A stretch of 64,000 nucleotides of DNA from the NCBI RefSeq assembly GCF_000286835.2, contig NZ_AJYD02000031.1, positions 169,413 through 233,412 on the forward strand. Reading direction: 5' to 3'. Under the pieces are notes generated by a model. That model was given only the letters and a program-made list of their open reading frames with translations, was not told the DNA's origin and did no database searches. The position numbers were made by a program, and so were the translations under genes. This DNA comes from Enterovibrio norvegicus FF-33 (GTDB lineage: Bacteria; Pseudomonadota; Gammaproteobacteria; Enterobacterales; Vibrionaceae). Of the stretch, positions 1 through 9,751 are shown piece by piece (position 1 is the stretch's first letter; every line of letters begins with the position of its first letter).

Positions 1-626
1 ATTGTTGATGGTGCTTTTGGCATGCCAGCAAGGGTGGCGATTTCACTCAGGGTGAGTTCGTTCAACTCTTTGCCAAAATACACGCGTGCAGCAGCGCCAA
101 ATCCGTAGGAGCGATAACCCAAGAAAATCTTGTTGACGTATAGCGTCATGATTTCTTGTTTTGTCAGCAATTGCTCAATGTGGATGGCGATGAAAATCTC
201 TTTGATTTTCCGCATGATTTTCTTCTCATTAGAGAGGAAGAAATTACGTGCCAATTGCTGAGTAATGGTACTCGCACCTTGTTTGGCTGAGCCAGACATC
301 GCGACCACAATTGCCGCGCGAGTAATGCCAATCGGATCAATGCCAGGATGCTCGTAAAAGCGGCTGTCTTCGGTGGCGATCAATGCATTCATTAAATTTT
401 GAGGAATTTGATCGTAAGTGACTGGTATACGACGTTTTTCACCAAATTGAGAGATAAGTTTGCCGTCTGCGCTAAATACCTGCATTGGTGTTTGCAACTC
501 GACATCTTTGAGGGTGGCTACATCTGGTAACTCTGGTTTTACATAAATATAAAACCCAAAGATTGTACCCACTCCAAACAATATGCAAATCAATGCAATG
601 ATAAGCAGCCGCTTAATGAACTTCAC
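1..626 (-). CDS. mrcA: Penicillin-binding protein 1A, N-terminal part (cut by window edge)
   Basis: Bifunctional peptidoglycan synthase anchored in the inner membrane; about 208 N-terminal residues are present and the transpeptidase half lies beyond position 1. The N-terminus has one membrane anchor (residues 5-28), followed by the GT51 glycosyltransferase motifs: ATEDSRFYEH with the likely catalytic Glu86, GASTITQQLARNFF, the RKIKE segment and YGFGAAARVYFGK. The start is a GTG at 626-624: no ATG lies in frame just upstream, and the protein from here lines up with the E. coli PBP1A N-terminus (MKF-KR...). It is divergent from pilM, the usual arrangement in gammaproteobacteria. Confidence 0.95.
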   Translation of the reverse strand, partial: MKFIKRLLIIALICILFGVGTIFGFYIYVKPELPDVATLKDVELQTPMQVFSADGKLISQFGEKRRIPVTYDQIPQNLMNALIATEDSRFYEHPGIDPIGITRAAIVVAMSGSAKQGASTITQQLARNFFLSNEKKIMRKIKEIFIAIHIEQLLTKQEIMTLYVNKIFLGYRSYGFGAAARVYFGKELNELTLSEIATLAGMPKAPST

Positions 627-743
627 TTGATATTTCCCGTCACGTTTTTTGTCGAACCGTCAGATCGATTAGTGTCGTTAGTATAAAGACAACTGAACAA
701 AAAATAACGGATCCGCAAAGAGAACTTTCAAAAAAGTTACTTG

Positions 744-1718
744 ATGCTGACTTTTAAGAAGGTAGCGCTGCAAATGTTTGGTGTAACAACAACAGTGGGC
801 ATCGATATTGGCACAAGTGCTGTGCGAGCGGCCTTACTTCAGCAAGGTAGCAAATCAGTCGCGTTAAAAACGCTCTTGGTTGTGCCTTACGAAGTAGAAA
901 CATTGGAAGCGGTACTACGAGGGTTAAAAAAGCAGATTAGTAAAGCTTGCTCAATGCCTTGGCATTGGCCAAAACACCAAATCATGGGCGTACCGCAAAG
1001 CAGTGTTGCGGTAAAACGTTTTCCGCCACTCGCTGACGTGCCAGATCATGAGCAATTTGTGCAAGTGGGCTTGCAGCTCTCTGAAAGCCTTGGACTGCCT
1101 ATTGACGAACTGCTTTATGATTATCACGTGCTTGACGATAAAAGTGCGACCGAGGTGTATGCATGTCGAAAGTCCATGCTTAACGAGACGCTCAATGGGC
1201 TTGAAAGTGCGGGTTTTGAGCTTTCTGTGATCGAATTACATACTCAAGCTTTAATGCGTTTATATCGCGAGCAGTCAGGCCATCAGTTGATGCAAGGCAT
1301 AGGCTTGTTGGTCGATGTGGGTAGTGAGCGGTTACAGATTTGTATGGGAGACGGTCAATCGGGACAGTTTTACCGAGAGTTACCCGCCCCGGTACTGTCT
1401 GGAGCCTCTGATGCCAAACTGGCTCGACAGCACTTTACTGAACAGCTTGCTGATGTCATTAAGCGTCATTACCAACTTGCTGCGACACAGCTTTCAGGTG
1501 CAGAAGTTTCACATGTTTGGCTATCAGGAGAGAGCGCGAAAAGCGTTGATATTTCATTACTTGAAACGTGTTTGTCTTGGCCTACTCAGGCGCTCAACCC
1601 CTTACAGGGGCTGGTCTACTCCCCGAATATCATTGAGCAACTCAACGAGCCAGTCAGTGCTTGGTCTACCGCGATTGGTTTAGCACTTCGAGGAGTCTCG
1701 CATGATCGTCAGTATTAA
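744..1718 (+). CDS. pilM: Type IV pilus inner-membrane platform protein PilM
   Basis: Cytoplasmic actin-like ATPase-fold protein that binds the PilN N-terminus and links the pilus motor to the PilN/PilO/PilP alignment complex. An actin/FtsA-type phosphate motif (VGIDIGTSAVRAALL) lies near residue 20. First gene of pilMNOPQ; its 3' end overlaps pilN by 17 nt. Start choice: ATG 744 gives an MLTFKK leader resembling Pseudomonas PilM, but has no clear ribosome-binding site. ATG 774 has AAGAAGG 11 nt upstream and is the alternative. At about 324 residues it is slightly shorter than many PilM proteins. Confidence 0.9.
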   Translation: MLTFKKVALQMFGVTTTVGIDIGTSAVRAALLQQGSKSVALKTLLVVPYEVETLEAVLRGLKKQISKACSMPWHWPKHQIMGVPQSSVAVKRFPPLADVPDHEQFVQVGLQLSESLGLPIDELLYDYHVLDDKSATEVYACRKSMLNETLNGLESAGFELSVIELHTQALMRLYREQSGHQLMQGIGLLVDVGSERLQICMGDGQSGQFYRELPAPVLSGASDAKLARQHFTEQLADVIKRHYQLAATQLSGAEVSHVWLSGESAKSVDISLLETCLSWPTQALNPLQGLVYSPNIIEQLNEPVSAWSTAIGLALRGVSHDRQY

Positions 1719-2289
1719 TTTACTGCCATGGCGTGATAGTAAACGCTTGGCTATGCGTCGACGATTTTTCCACAAAATAATGATTGCGATTTTAGTCGTG
1801 GCTGGATGTGTAGGGATGTCGCGTTGGGTGATTTATCAGCAATTAAACACCCAAGAAACGCGTAACGCACGCTTGCAAACTGAAATCGACAGTTTGAATA
1901 GCACCTTGCGCACCTTTGCAAAAAGAGAAATCGAGCGAGATGCGCTTCATCGTCGTTTAACCTTGGTCAACTCGCTGCAAAAACAACGCAATAACGCCAC
2001 CATGCTGTTCAATCTCCTGCCTCAGATAACGCCTGATGGCGTTGTACTCGATAAAGTATCTATGACTTCAGTCAAGGTAAGCATTGAAGGGCGCAGTCGC
2101 TCAAATGCCCAACTGGCTAGCTTGCTGGCATTGCTTGAAGATGATGTTGGCGCAGATAACGTGCAAATTCATTCCATCATTAGTGATTCATCGCGCCCTA
2201 CGTTGGTGGAAAAGCGATTTAAGGCAACGTTTGAGCTTGTGGGATATGTCATTCCCAATTTGCCGCAGGAGAAAAAAAATGACAGCTGA
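1702..2289 (+). CDS. pilN: Type IV pilus assembly protein PilN
   Basis: Bitopic inner-membrane protein of the pilus alignment complex. The short cytoplasmic N-terminus carries the family hallmark INLLPWR (residues 5-11), which docks into PilM. One membrane helix follows (about residues 25-45), then a coiled-coil-prone stretch and a small periplasmic ferredoxin-like domain that pairs with PilO. The start ATG overlaps the pilM end and has a GAGG ribosome-binding site inside pilM. The end overlaps pilO by 11 nt, consistent with translational coupling. Confidence 0.94.
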   Translation: MIVSINLLPWRDSKRLAMRRRFFHKIMIAILVVAGCVGMSRWVIYQQLNTQETRNARLQTEIDSLNSTLRTFAKREIERDALHRRLTLVNSLQKQRNNATMLFNLLPQITPDGVVLDKVSMTSVKVSIEGRSRSNAQLASLLALLEDDVGADNVQIHSIISDSSRPTLVEKRFKATFELVGYVIPNLPQEKKNDS

Positions 2290-2872
2290 TTGGCGTGATT
2301 GGGAACTCGATGAGATCCCTGAATGGTCCCCCGTCGCGCAAAACATCTTGCTTGGCGTTTTGGCTGTAACCCTTTTCGCCGCTTCTATTTTCTTTGTTGT
2401 GCTGCCAGCACAGGAAGAAGTAAATGCAGCAAAACAAGAGGAGAGCCTGCTTCGTACGCAGTTTCGTATTAAAGCGGAGCAAGTTGCCGCGTTACCCGAC
2501 GTTGAAGAGCAAGTGCAGGAGCTGCAGCGTTACTATGCGCGCTTAACTCAGCAGCTTCCTGCACAAGATGAACTCGCCCTTTTACTCGCAGGTATCAATG
2601 ATACTGGGCTCCAATATAACTTGAATTTTGCCCGTCTCAATTGGCGGAGCGGTAAACGTGTCGGTTGGCTTCACCAAGTCCCCCTTGAGATTGAACTTAA
2701 TGGTAGCTATCGCGATATTGGTCAGTTTTCTGCTGCATTGGCTCGTTTACCACGTATTGTCGCGCTGCAAGATTTCACTGTCTCACGCGTTGATAAGCGC
2801 AGCGATCTGCGTTTTGTGGTGACAGCGCATACCTATCGATATGAAAACAGGGAATTCGGGGGGGAGCAATGA
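2279..2872 (+). CDS. pilO: Type IV pilus assembly protein PilO
   Basis: PilN partner in the periplasmic alignment ring. About 197 residues: short cytoplasmic segment, one membrane helix (about 20-43), a coiled-coil region and a C-terminal periplasmic domain. The frame stays open upstream into pilN to position 2084, but ATG 2279 is preferred because CAGGAG lies just before it and it yields the family-typical MTADWRDW-like N-terminus. Overlaps pilN by 11 nt and pilP by the 4-nt ATGA. Confidence 0.93.
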   Translation: MTADWRDWELDEIPEWSPVAQNILLGVLAVTLFAASIFFVVLPAQEEVNAAKQEESLLRTQFRIKAEQVAALPDVEEQVQELQRYYARLTQQLPAQDELALLLAGINDTGLQYNLNFARLNWRSGKRVGWLHQVPLEIELNGSYRDIGQFSAALARLPRIVALQDFTVSRVDKRSDLRFVVTAHTYRYENREFGGEQ

Positions 2873-3390
2873 GATACCTTTCTGGGCTGGTAGTGACACT
2901 GGCGTTAACGGGTTGCATGCAACATGAGACATCTCAAGATTTGGATCGCTTCATTGTGCAGACTTACGCTTCTGCGAAGGTGACTGCGACGCAATTGCCA
3001 CCAGAGCCTAGCTATTTGGCAATGTCGTTTGAGCCCACTGTTGATTCTGATCCCTTTGTATTACCCATCGCAGAGCAAGAGGACACCTTGGCAAAAGGCG
3101 ATTGCTGGCAACCTAATGATTTACCGAATAATAGAGACGCCTTGGAGGGGTATGAGCTGGCGTCGTTAGATTTTAAAGGTGTAATTGGCTTACCTGGCAG
3201 TTATTGGGCCTTAGTTGAAGCGCCAGATAACACGCTACATCGTGTAGGGCTGGGACGCATGATTGGAAATCATAGAGGTCGTGTCGACAGTATTAGCCAG
3301 CACACATTATCTCTCACAGAACATTTGCCGGATGGCCTAGGTTGCTGGCAAGTACGTAACGTCAGATTGGCACTAAATAACAATAAATAA
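2869..3390 (+). CDS. pilP: Type IV pilus lipoprotein PilP
   Basis: Inner-membrane lipoprotein linking the PilN/PilO complex to the secretin PilQ. It has a signal peptide with lipobox ALTGC (Cys16), a disordered Pro/Glu-rich stretch, then the beta-sandwich domain with FKGVIG and GDCWQPN-type segments in the second half. 173 residues is normal for the family. The start overlaps pilO by 4 nt, so translation is likely coupled. Confidence 0.93.
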   Translation: MRYLSGLVVTLALTGCMQHETSQDLDRFIVQTYASAKVTATQLPPEPSYLAMSFEPTVDSDPFVLPIAEQEDTLAKGDCWQPNDLPNNRDALEGYELASLDFKGVIGLPGSYWALVEAPDNTLHRVGLGRMIGNHRGRVDSISQHTLSLTEHLPDGLGCWQVRNVRLALNNNK

Positions 3391-3399
3391 GGGTAAAGA

Positions 3400-5136
3400 A
3401 TGAGAAGCCTGAGGAAAGGATGCCAAGGCAACGTAAGCGGAGGTGTGCATTGGATTATTGCTTTAGCATGTCTGTTGCTGACGCCCGTTGTGTCTGCGGC
3501 CAACCAGTTACAAAACTTGGAATTTGCAAAGGGGGATAATGGTCGAACACTGCTGACCCTGACATTTGCGGATAAATCCGTTGTTACAAACTTTGATAAG
3601 AAAGACAAGACATTGACGATAAGTGCCAAAGCGACACAAATCGAAGATAACTTGATTGGAGCAAGAAGCCTTGACCAGATCGAAACCATCGCGACCTCGT
3701 TGGATGTGCAGACGGTTGACGACGACACGCAATTAACGCTAAAGACCAAGGGCTTTTTTGGTTACGACTATTATCAAACCAATAATGTGCTAACGGTAGA
3801 AATTATCCCGTTCTCATCGCTGCCTAGCGGTCAGTCTAAAAAAGATAAAGCAGCGAAGAAAAACGCCAATATATCGATTAACTTTCAAGATATTTCTGTG
3901 CGTTCAGTCCTGCAGATGGTGGCAGAGCACAATGGGTTTAACTTGGTGGTGTCTGATACGGTAAATGGCAATTTAACGCTTAGGCTCGATGATGTTCCGT
4001 GGCAAAAAGCACTAGACACCATCTTGAATGTAAAAGGCTTAGATAAGCGCCAGATGGGCAATATTTTGCTGGTGGCACCCAAAGCTGAGCTTGATGAGCA
4101 AGAGCGCTTGGTGCTTGAAAAACGTCGCACCGAAAGAGAGCTGGCATCACTGCGTTCAGAAGTGCTGCATATTAAGTACGCCAATGCCGTCGATCTTAAA
4201 AACATGCTTGATGGCGACGAAGATGAAGGGATCAGTCTACTGACTGAGCGAGGCAGCATCGCTGTCGACTCACGGACGAATGCCCTAGTGATCAGAGACT
4301 TGGCCGACAATATTGATGTGGTGAAGTCACTCATCGCATCATTGGATATTCCTGTTCAGCAAGTGGAGATAGAAGCGAGAATCGTGACCGTTGATGAGGG
4401 AACGTTGGAAGAGATTGGTGTGCGTTGGGGTGTCGCTAATCAAAACGGTAATTTCAATGTGGGAGGGTCGATTGAAGGAAATTGGCAACATTCAGATCGC
4501 ATAGATTTCGGTGCAGATAATGAACCTGATGCTATTGAAATCGATGACTTCCTCAATGTAAACCTTGGCGCGGTGAGCCCTAATGCGGCAAGCATTGCTT
4601 TTCAGGTGGCTAATCTAGGCAAAGACTTGCTGTTAGATCTTGAGCTGTCAGCGCTTCAGGCTGAGTCTCGCGCTGAGATCATTTCGTCCCCTCGTTTGCT
4701 GACAACCAACAAGCGAGCAGCTTACATTGAACAAGGGACAGAATTGCCTTATCTGGAAGCGTCTTCAAGTGGCGCGGCGGCGGTGTCATTTAAAAAGGCG
4801 GTATTGAGTTTGTCAGTGACACCTCAAATTACCCCTGACAACAAATTAGTGTTGGATTTGGAGGTCACCCAAGATAAGCCAGCTGGCACAGTAAAAGCGG
4901 GTACGGGTGAAGCAATGGCTATCAATACTCAGCGAATTGGTACACAAGTTCTCGTTAATGATGGTGAAACTGTCGTGCTCGGTGGTATTTATCAACACGA
5001 AATGATGGAAGGTGTCGATAAAATCCCCCTACTTGGTGACATTCCTGGACTAGGGCAACTCTTTCGCCGTAACTATGAAACCATGGGCAAACGGGAGCTT
5101 CTTATCTTTGTTACACCAAGAATCATGACGCAATAA
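3400..5136 (+). CDS. pilQ: Type IV pilus secretin PilQ
   Basis: Outer-membrane multimeric channel through which the pilus passes; in vibrios it is also needed for DNA uptake. After a signal peptide (about residues 1-33, ending VVSAA) comes one AMIN domain. A secretin/TonB short N-terminal domain follows (around INFQDISVRSVLQ), then N1-type domains and the C-terminal secretin domain with VPLLGDIPGLGQLFR near the end. 578 residues is at the short end, as expected with one AMIN domain. It closes the operon; a hairpin follows at 5186-5226. Confidence 0.96.
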   Translation: MRSLRKGCQGNVSGGVHWIIALACLLLTPVVSAANQLQNLEFAKGDNGRTLLTLTFADKSVVTNFDKKDKTLTISAKATQIEDNLIGARSLDQIETIATSLDVQTVDDDTQLTLKTKGFFGYDYYQTNNVLTVEIIPFSSLPSGQSKKDKAAKKNANISINFQDISVRSVLQMVAEHNGFNLVVSDTVNGNLTLRLDDVPWQKALDTILNVKGLDKRQMGNILLVAPKAELDEQERLVLEKRRTERELASLRSEVLHIKYANAVDLKNMLDGDEDEGISLLTERGSIAVDSRTNALVIRDLADNIDVVKSLIASLDIPVQQVEIEARIVTVDEGTLEEIGVRWGVANQNGNFNVGGSIEGNWQHSDRIDFGADNEPDAIEIDDFLNVNLGAVSPNAASIAFQVANLGKDLLLDLELSALQAESRAEIISSPRLLTTNKRAAYIEQGTELPYLEASSSGAAAVSFKKAVLSLSVTPQITPDNKLVLDLEVTQDKPAGTVKAGTGEAMAINTQRIGTQVLVNDGETVVLGGIYQHEMMEGVDKIPLLGDIPGLGQLFRRNYETMGKRELLIFVTPRIMTQ

Positions 5137-5185
5137 AGTCATTTAAGTCATTGTGTTATAATTGTTTACCGTAACAAATCGCATG

Positions 5186-5232
5186 AACAGGCAGAAGTGA
5201 GCACCAAGTGCACATTTCAGCCTGTTTCCTTC
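5186..5232 (+). terminator. Imperfect hairpin after pilQ, possible terminator
   Basis: AACAGGC (5186-5192) pairs with GCCTGTT (5220-5226). Inner pairing (GAA/TTC and GCAC/GTGC) extends the stem with mismatches, and a pyrimidine-rich TCCTTCTT follows. It is a weak Rho-independent terminator candidate and could instead be an mRNA 3'-end stabiliser. The rest of the 284-nt pilQ-aroK spacer holds no gene; it contains an inverted repeat AGATAATT/AATTATCT at 5307-5337. Confidence 0.4.
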
Positions 5233-5420
5233 TTAACCACACTGTGCCCGTAAATTTAAACAGCCCTAAAGGCGTATTTTAAGTTGCCAAAGGGCTAGTT
5301 GACCTGAGATAATTTTTGGTCTGATCACGAATTATCTGTGAGGAAATTGGCGCCTCGGGCTTTCAAGTAGCGAGCCTGCGGGCGGTGTTGTTTTCATTAA
5401 CCGCGCGTATATTGCTTAAC

Positions 5421-5939
5421 ATGGCTGAAAAACGAAATATCTTTCTTGTAGGTCCAATGGGGGCTGGCAAAAGCACAATTGGTCGACACCTAGCACAACA
5501 ACTACACATGGAATTTTTTGACTCGGACACCGTGATTGAAGAGCGCACTGGTGCTGATATCGCATGGGTGTTTGATGTTGAAGGTGAAGAAGGATTCCGT
5601 GTTCGCGAAGAGAACGTCATCAACGACCTGACTGAAAAGCAAGGTATCGTGTTGGCGACTGGCGGTGGTTCTATCCTTAGTAAGGAGAGCCGTAATCGTC
5701 TGTCTGCTCGTGGCATCGTTGTGTATCTAGAGACCACTATCGAAAAGCAATTGGCACGTACTCAACGTGACAAGAAGCGTCCATTGCTGCAAACCGATCA
5801 ACCTCGTGAAGTGCTGGAAGCATTGGCGGAAGAGCGTAATCCTCTTTATGAAGAAATCGCTGACTACGTAGTTCGTACTGATGATCAAAGCGCCAAGGTT
5901 GTGGCAAACCAAATCATCGAACTATTGGAAAATCACTAA
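5421..5939 (+). CDS. aroK: Shikimate kinase I
   Basis: Phosphorylates shikimate to shikimate-3-phosphate with ATP, in the common aromatic pathway. The 172-residue protein has the P-loop GPMGAGKST, the shikimate-binding DSD, GFRVREE and ATGGGS motifs and the lid KKRPLL. ATG 5421 is chosen because it gives [11 protein letters not shown], matching E. coli AroK from residue 1; an in-frame TTG at 5385 only adds an unlikely leader. It stands 18 nt before aroB in the usual aroK-aroB-damX-dam order. Confidence 0.97.
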   Translation: MAEKRNIFLVGPMGAGKSTIGRHLAQQLHMEFFDSDTVIEERTGADIAWVFDVEGEEGFRVREENVINDLTEKQGIVLATGGGSILSKESRNRLSARGIVVYLETTIEKQLARTQRDKKRPLLQTDQPREVLEALAEERNPLYEEIADYVVRTDDQSAKVVANQIIELLENH

Positions 5940-5957
5940 GCACGAAAAAGGCATTCC

Positions 5958-7034
5958 ATGGAAAGGATCGACGTTAACCTAGGCGACAGAAGCTACCCCA
6001 TATCAATTGGTGCTGGATTGCTCTCAGATCCCACCTTCTTTTCTGATGCTAAAGGTCGTCAAGTGGTGGTTGTCACTAATGACACCGTTGCTCCGCTGTA
6101 TGCGGATCGTCTCCTGGAAACCTTGAGAAAAGCTGGTGGTTTGCCAGCTTTGCTTACCCTTCCCGATGGTGAGCAGTACAAAACACTAGAGACATTCAAC
6201 ACCATCAATACCTTCTTGCTTGAAGGTAATTACGCCCGTGACGTTTTGATTGTCGCGTTAGGTGGTGGTGTGATTGGTGATCTGGTGGGCTTTGCTGCGG
6301 CTTGTTATCAGCGTGGTGTGGACTTTATTCAAGTACCTACTACCCTGTTATCGCAAGTGGATTCCTCTGTGGGGGGGAAAACCGCGGTGAACCATCCTCT
6401 TGGTAAAAATATGATCGGCGCGTTTTATCAACCTAAAGCGGTCGTGATTGATATTGAAGTGATGAAAACCTTACCTGCACGTGAATTTGCAGCGGGTATG
6501 GCTGAAGTTATTAAATACGGCATTATTGTCGACAGTGCCTTTTTTGCATGGCTTGACGAAAACCTCGATGTACTCAACCAGCTTGATTCATCGGCTTTGG
6601 TGTATGCCATCAAGCGTTGCTGCCAGATTAAAGCGGATGTTGTTGCTGAAGATGAGAAAGAGTCTGGCGTTCGCGCGTTGCTCAATCTTGGTCATACTTT
6701 CGGTCATGCAATCGAAGCTGAAATGGGATACGGCAATTGGTTGCATGGCGAAGCGGTTGCCGCCGGTACCGTGATGGCTGCCAAAACGGCTCAGATTCAA
6801 CAACTGCTTTCGCAAGAAGATGTTAGCCGTATCACTTCTTTGCTTGAAAAAGCGAATCTCCCCGTGAAAGCACCAGCAAGCATGGACTATGATGCGTTTA
6901 TTAAGCATATGAAACGCGATAAAAAAGTGCTTTCAGGGCAACTGCGATTCGTGCTGCCAACATCGATTGGTACGTCCGAAGTGGTTGCAAACGTAACATC
7001 CGAGACGCTTGCTGAGGTCATTAAGACACACTAA
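5958..7034 (+). CDS. aroB: 3-dehydroquinate synthase
   Basis: Converts DAHP to 3-dehydroquinate, the second shikimate-pathway step; uses NAD+ and a divalent metal. The NAD-binding GGGVIGDL, the [18 protein letters not shown] block and the metal-ligand segments [12 protein letters not shown] and [11 protein letters not shown] are all intact. 358 residues, usual length. Start ATGGAAAGG follows an A/G-rich stretch. Downstream damX is 12 nt away, so the cluster is probably co-transcribed. Confidence 0.97.
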   Translation: MERIDVNLGDRSYPISIGAGLLSDPTFFSDAKGRQVVVVTNDTVAPLYADRLLETLRKAGGLPALLTLPDGEQYKTLETFNTINTFLLEGNYARDVLIVALGGGVIGDLVGFAAACYQRGVDFIQVPTTLLSQVDSSVGGKTAVNHPLGKNMIGAFYQPKAVVIDIEVMKTLPAREFAAGMAEVIKYGIIVDSAFFAWLDENLDVLNQLDSSALVYAIKRCCQIKADVVAEDEKESGVRALLNLGHTFGHAIEAEMGYGNWLHGEAVAAGTVMAAKTAQIQQLLSQEDVSRITSLLEKANLPVKAPASMDYDAFIKHMKRDKKVLSGQLRFVLPTSIGTSEVVANVTSETLAEVIKTH

Positions 7035-7046
7035 GCGGGTTTGTAT

Positions 7047-8573
7047 ATGACAGGCTCCCATGACATGATCGCGCTGGATTTGGACAGTCAGATCCAGCTT
7101 TTGTCGAGAATTCAGTTTCTTACTCGATTCAGTTCTAACCTTGTTCAAATCACTGGCGAGCCTGGTGCAGGTAAGACGTGGTTGAGCGAACGCTATCTCG
7201 AGAATTGGGCGAACGAGCCCACCCAATCCCTTCTTATCTGCAACCATAGTCAGCAAGATGCGCAACATCGCGCAATTATCTTGCGTCAAATCGTGCGTGA
7301 TGGCGTGTTCAATGAGCATGATTCCATGCTCCAAAGTCTCGAATATATGCTGGAAGGCAATGGCGTTCATGCCCTTATTGTCATAGATGATGCGCAACGT
7401 TTGAGTGCCTCGTTAATCGCTGAGCTATGGGCATTGGTGACGCAAGCTCAACAGAGAAATGATTGGCAAATCAATGTGTTGCTGTTTAGTTTGCGTGGTA
7501 AATTGAACAAGTGGTTGCACAAAGTCTCTTACGGTCAAGGTGTTAAACCGTTAGAGTTAGAAATCAGCCCACTGGCTGATAATGAACGCGAGATGTTCAT
7601 CGAAGTCATGATGGTCAACCGCCAATTGGATGCAGCGCAGCGCAGAGCGCTAAAGCAAAAAGCTGCCTCTTTGCCTTCTTTACCCGGCGCTTTGAGAGGG
7701 CTGGAACAGCAGGAGACTTCTCTGATGGAAGAGAAAAAACGTCGCTCACCTTTGCCTTTGATTATTCTATTGTTCCTTCTTTTTGCATTAGGTGGTGGTT
7801 TGGTGTGGTGGTCAATGGCACCTCAAACTTCACAAGAAGAAATCGTTGTTGAAACACCGGATGGTGTGAAAGAGTTGGCTGCGATGTTGGCCGAAAAAGA
7901 AAAAGAGCTAGCGCAACAAACCGCGGAACAGCAGGGGGAACAGGCGCTATCGGATACCTCCGAGGTTACTGATGACATGATTTTTCTGCCCGTCGCACCC
8001 GTTGTAGAAGGCATGACTGTTGGGCGTCGCGACCAAGACCGAAGAATTGTTGTTCCAGACAAAGTGGTTGATGCCATCATGGATGATCAAGAAATTGGTG
8101 GAGACGGCACCAATGCAGTGACCGAGCCATTAATCCCTGAATTAGCAACACCACAATCAAGCACCGCCGCCCAAGCCAATACACAAACAAGCGGAGAAGC
8201 GCTCGTTGAGCAAGTGGTTGTGGATGAGACGACGGCATTAGTGACTGAATCGGTCAACGTGAGCTCTGACGTGCCGATGGCAAACAATCTACTGCTGACT
8301 GTCCCCGTGTCGCGTTATGCGCTGCAGCTTGCCGCGTTACAGTCTACCCAAGCGGTAGACGAGTTCTTATTGCAATATACTTTGCTAGGTCGTGCTTTGG
8401 TGTATGAAACGCGCCGAAACGGTGAGGCTTGGTATATGGTATTACTCGGTGACTACCCAAGTGTGGCAGAGGCTCGCCGTGCAGAATTGGCATTGCCTGC
8501 CAATATTCGCAACCTGAATCCATGGGCGAAATCCTTCACTCAAATTCATAAAGAGATTGGACTGGTTAATTAA
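7047..8573 (+). CDS. damX: DamX-like cell-division protein: ATPase-like domain, membrane segment, SPOR domain
   Basis: SPOR proteins bind denuded glycan strands at the septum and modulate division. Here an N-terminal AAA/GspA-type ATPase domain has a Walker A (GEPGAGKT, residues 37-44) and a Walker-B-like LIVIDDAQR. One membrane helix sits near residues 230-252. A long acidic, low-complexity periplasmic linker follows, then a C-terminal SPOR domain (from about residue 418; RYALQLAALQS, GEAWYMVLLGDY). The enterobacterial protein lacks the ATPase half. ATG 7047 is preferred over an in-frame TTG 6 nt upstream; ATG 7062 is also possible. It sits between aroB and dam as in relatives. Confidence 0.92.
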   Translation: MTGSHDMIALDLDSQIQLLSRIQFLTRFSSNLVQITGEPGAGKTWLSERYLENWANEPTQSLLICNHSQQDAQHRAIILRQIVRDGVFNEHDSMLQSLEYMLEGNGVHALIVIDDAQRLSASLIAELWALVTQAQQRNDWQINVLLFSLRGKLNKWLHKVSYGQGVKPLELEISPLADNEREMFIEVMMVNRQLDAAQRRALKQKAASLPSLPGALRGLEQQETSLMEEKKRRSPLPLIILLFLLFALGGGLVWWSMAPQTSQEEIVVETPDGVKELAAMLAEKEKELAQQTAEQQGEQALSDTSEVTDDMIFLPVAPVVEGMTVGRRDQDRRIVVPDKVVDAIMDDQEIGGDGTNAVTEPLIPELATPQSSTAAQANTQTSGEALVEQVVVDETTALVTESVNVSSDVPMANNLLLTVPVSRYALQLAALQSTQAVDEFLLQYTLLGRALVYETRRNGEAWYMVLLGDYPSVAEARRAELALPANIRNLNPWAKSFTQIHKEIGLVN

Positions 8574-8677
8574 GCGCAACTTGGCTTCACGTCAGGCGCG
8601 AAATTACGCTGATTGATGACAAAAAATGAGATACAATCCGCCACCTTTCGAACAGCTGTGGTAGTGGATACACATTA

Positions 8678-9511
8678 ATGAAAAAGCATCGTGCCTTTCT
8701 TAAGTGGGCCGGGGGTAAATACTCTCTGGTTGAGGATATCCGCAAACACCTGCCGGAAGGCAAAAAGCTGATCGAACCTTTCGTTGGAGCAGGCTCTGTA
8801 TTTCTGAATACAGACTTTGAACATTATCGCCTTGCTGACATCAATCCGGATCTGATTAATCTGTATAATTTGGTCAAACAAGAGCCTCAGCGCTATATCG
8901 ATGACGTGCGAACCTTGTTTACTCAAGAGTACAATCAAAAAGAAGCCTATTTGTCGATCCGCGAAGAATTTAACGCCACCACAGATCCGTACCTGCGTTC
9001 ATTGTATTTCCTGTATATGAACCGACATGGATTTAATGGCCTTTGCCGCTACAACAAGAAAGGCGGCTTCAATGTGCCGTTTGGTTCTTACAAGAAACCT
9101 TATTTCCCGCAAGCGGAGCTTGAGTTCTTTTCAGAGAAATCAAAAAAAGCGATCTTTGTGTGCGAAGGATACGAGCAGAGCTTTAAGAGTGCGCGCCGTG
9201 GTAGCGTGATGTACTGCGATCCGCCATACGCACCGCTTTCTTCTACTTCCAATTTCACCACCTATTCCAGTGGTGGGTTCAGTCTTGATGATCAAGCCTT
9301 ACTGGGTGAGTATGCCCGTAAAGCGGCAATGGATAAGAGTGTGCCTGTGCTGGTTTCAAACCATGATACGCCGCTAACGCGAAGTCTTTATCATGGTGCG
9401 CATCTCAATGTAGTGCGAGTGAAACGAACCATTAGTCGAAATGGCAGTGGCAGAAACAAAGTGGATGAGTTGCTGGCATTGTTCGCAAGTGAAAGTCCCG
9501 AGTCACCTTAA
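8678..9511 (+). CDS. dam: DNA adenine methylase (GATC)
   Basis: N6-adenine methyltransferase of GATC sites, acting in mismatch repair strand choice and replication timing. Alpha-class order: SAM-binding FLKWAGGK and FVGAGSVF near the N-terminus, target-recognition region, then catalytic DPPY (residues 181-184) followed by PLSSTSNF. 277 residues, the normal length. A 104-nt gap separates it from damX, leaving room for its own promoter, though none is convincing by eye. Confidence 0.97.
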   Translation: MKKHRAFLKWAGGKYSLVEDIRKHLPEGKKLIEPFVGAGSVFLNTDFEHYRLADINPDLINLYNLVKQEPQRYIDDVRTLFTQEYNQKEAYLSIREEFNATTDPYLRSLYFLYMNRHGFNGLCRYNKKGGFNVPFGSYKKPYFPQAELEFFSEKSKKAIFVCEGYEQSFKSARRGSVMYCDPPYAPLSSTSNFTTYSSGGFSLDDQALLGEYARKAAMDKSVPVLVSNHDTPLTRSLYHGAHLNVVRVKRTISRNGSGRNKVDELLALFASESPESP

Positions 9512-9535
9512 TGCTCGGGCTGCACCAATCAGTGA

Positions 9536-9751
9536 TCACTCATTGGGCATGATCAGTGACACAACCCCAATCAACCCCACGACAAATAAAACCACAAAAA
9601 CAACACCGACAAGAATATAAGGCAGCATGCTCGATTGCTTGAAGTCCCGCTGCCTATTTTTGTCGGACTGTACGCCAAGCATCGCAGCGAACACACTTTT
9701 CACTACCTCCCAAATAGTGACCTTTTCTTCTTTTTGCTCGGTGTCGTGCAT
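9536..9751 (-). CDS. Small DUF2970 membrane protein
   Basis: About 71 residues: a charged cytoplasmic N-terminus, a KSVFAAMLGVQ segment typical of DUF2970, then one hydrophobic helix (about residues 46-66) ending near the C-terminus. Function unknown. Convergent with dam, 24 nt between the stops. Two in-frame ATGs lie close together; the inner one at 9751 is preferred because AGAGA sits about 7 nt upstream of it, while the outer (9757) is too close to that signal. Confidence 0.8.
   Translation of the reverse strand: MHDTEQKEEKVTIWEVVKSVFAAMLGVQSDKNRQRDFKQSSMLPYILVGVVFVVLFVVGLIGVVSLIMPNE

Noticed and set aside
2084..2278. Upstream extension of pilO inside pilN
   Set aside because: Open only because the frame has no stop there; the segment is the out-of-frame shadow of pilN, and the ATG at 2279 has the ribosome-binding site and family N-terminus.
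3270..3749. Long minus-strand ORF across pilP/pilQ
   Set aside because: Antisense shadow of two well-supported genes; no family resemblance.
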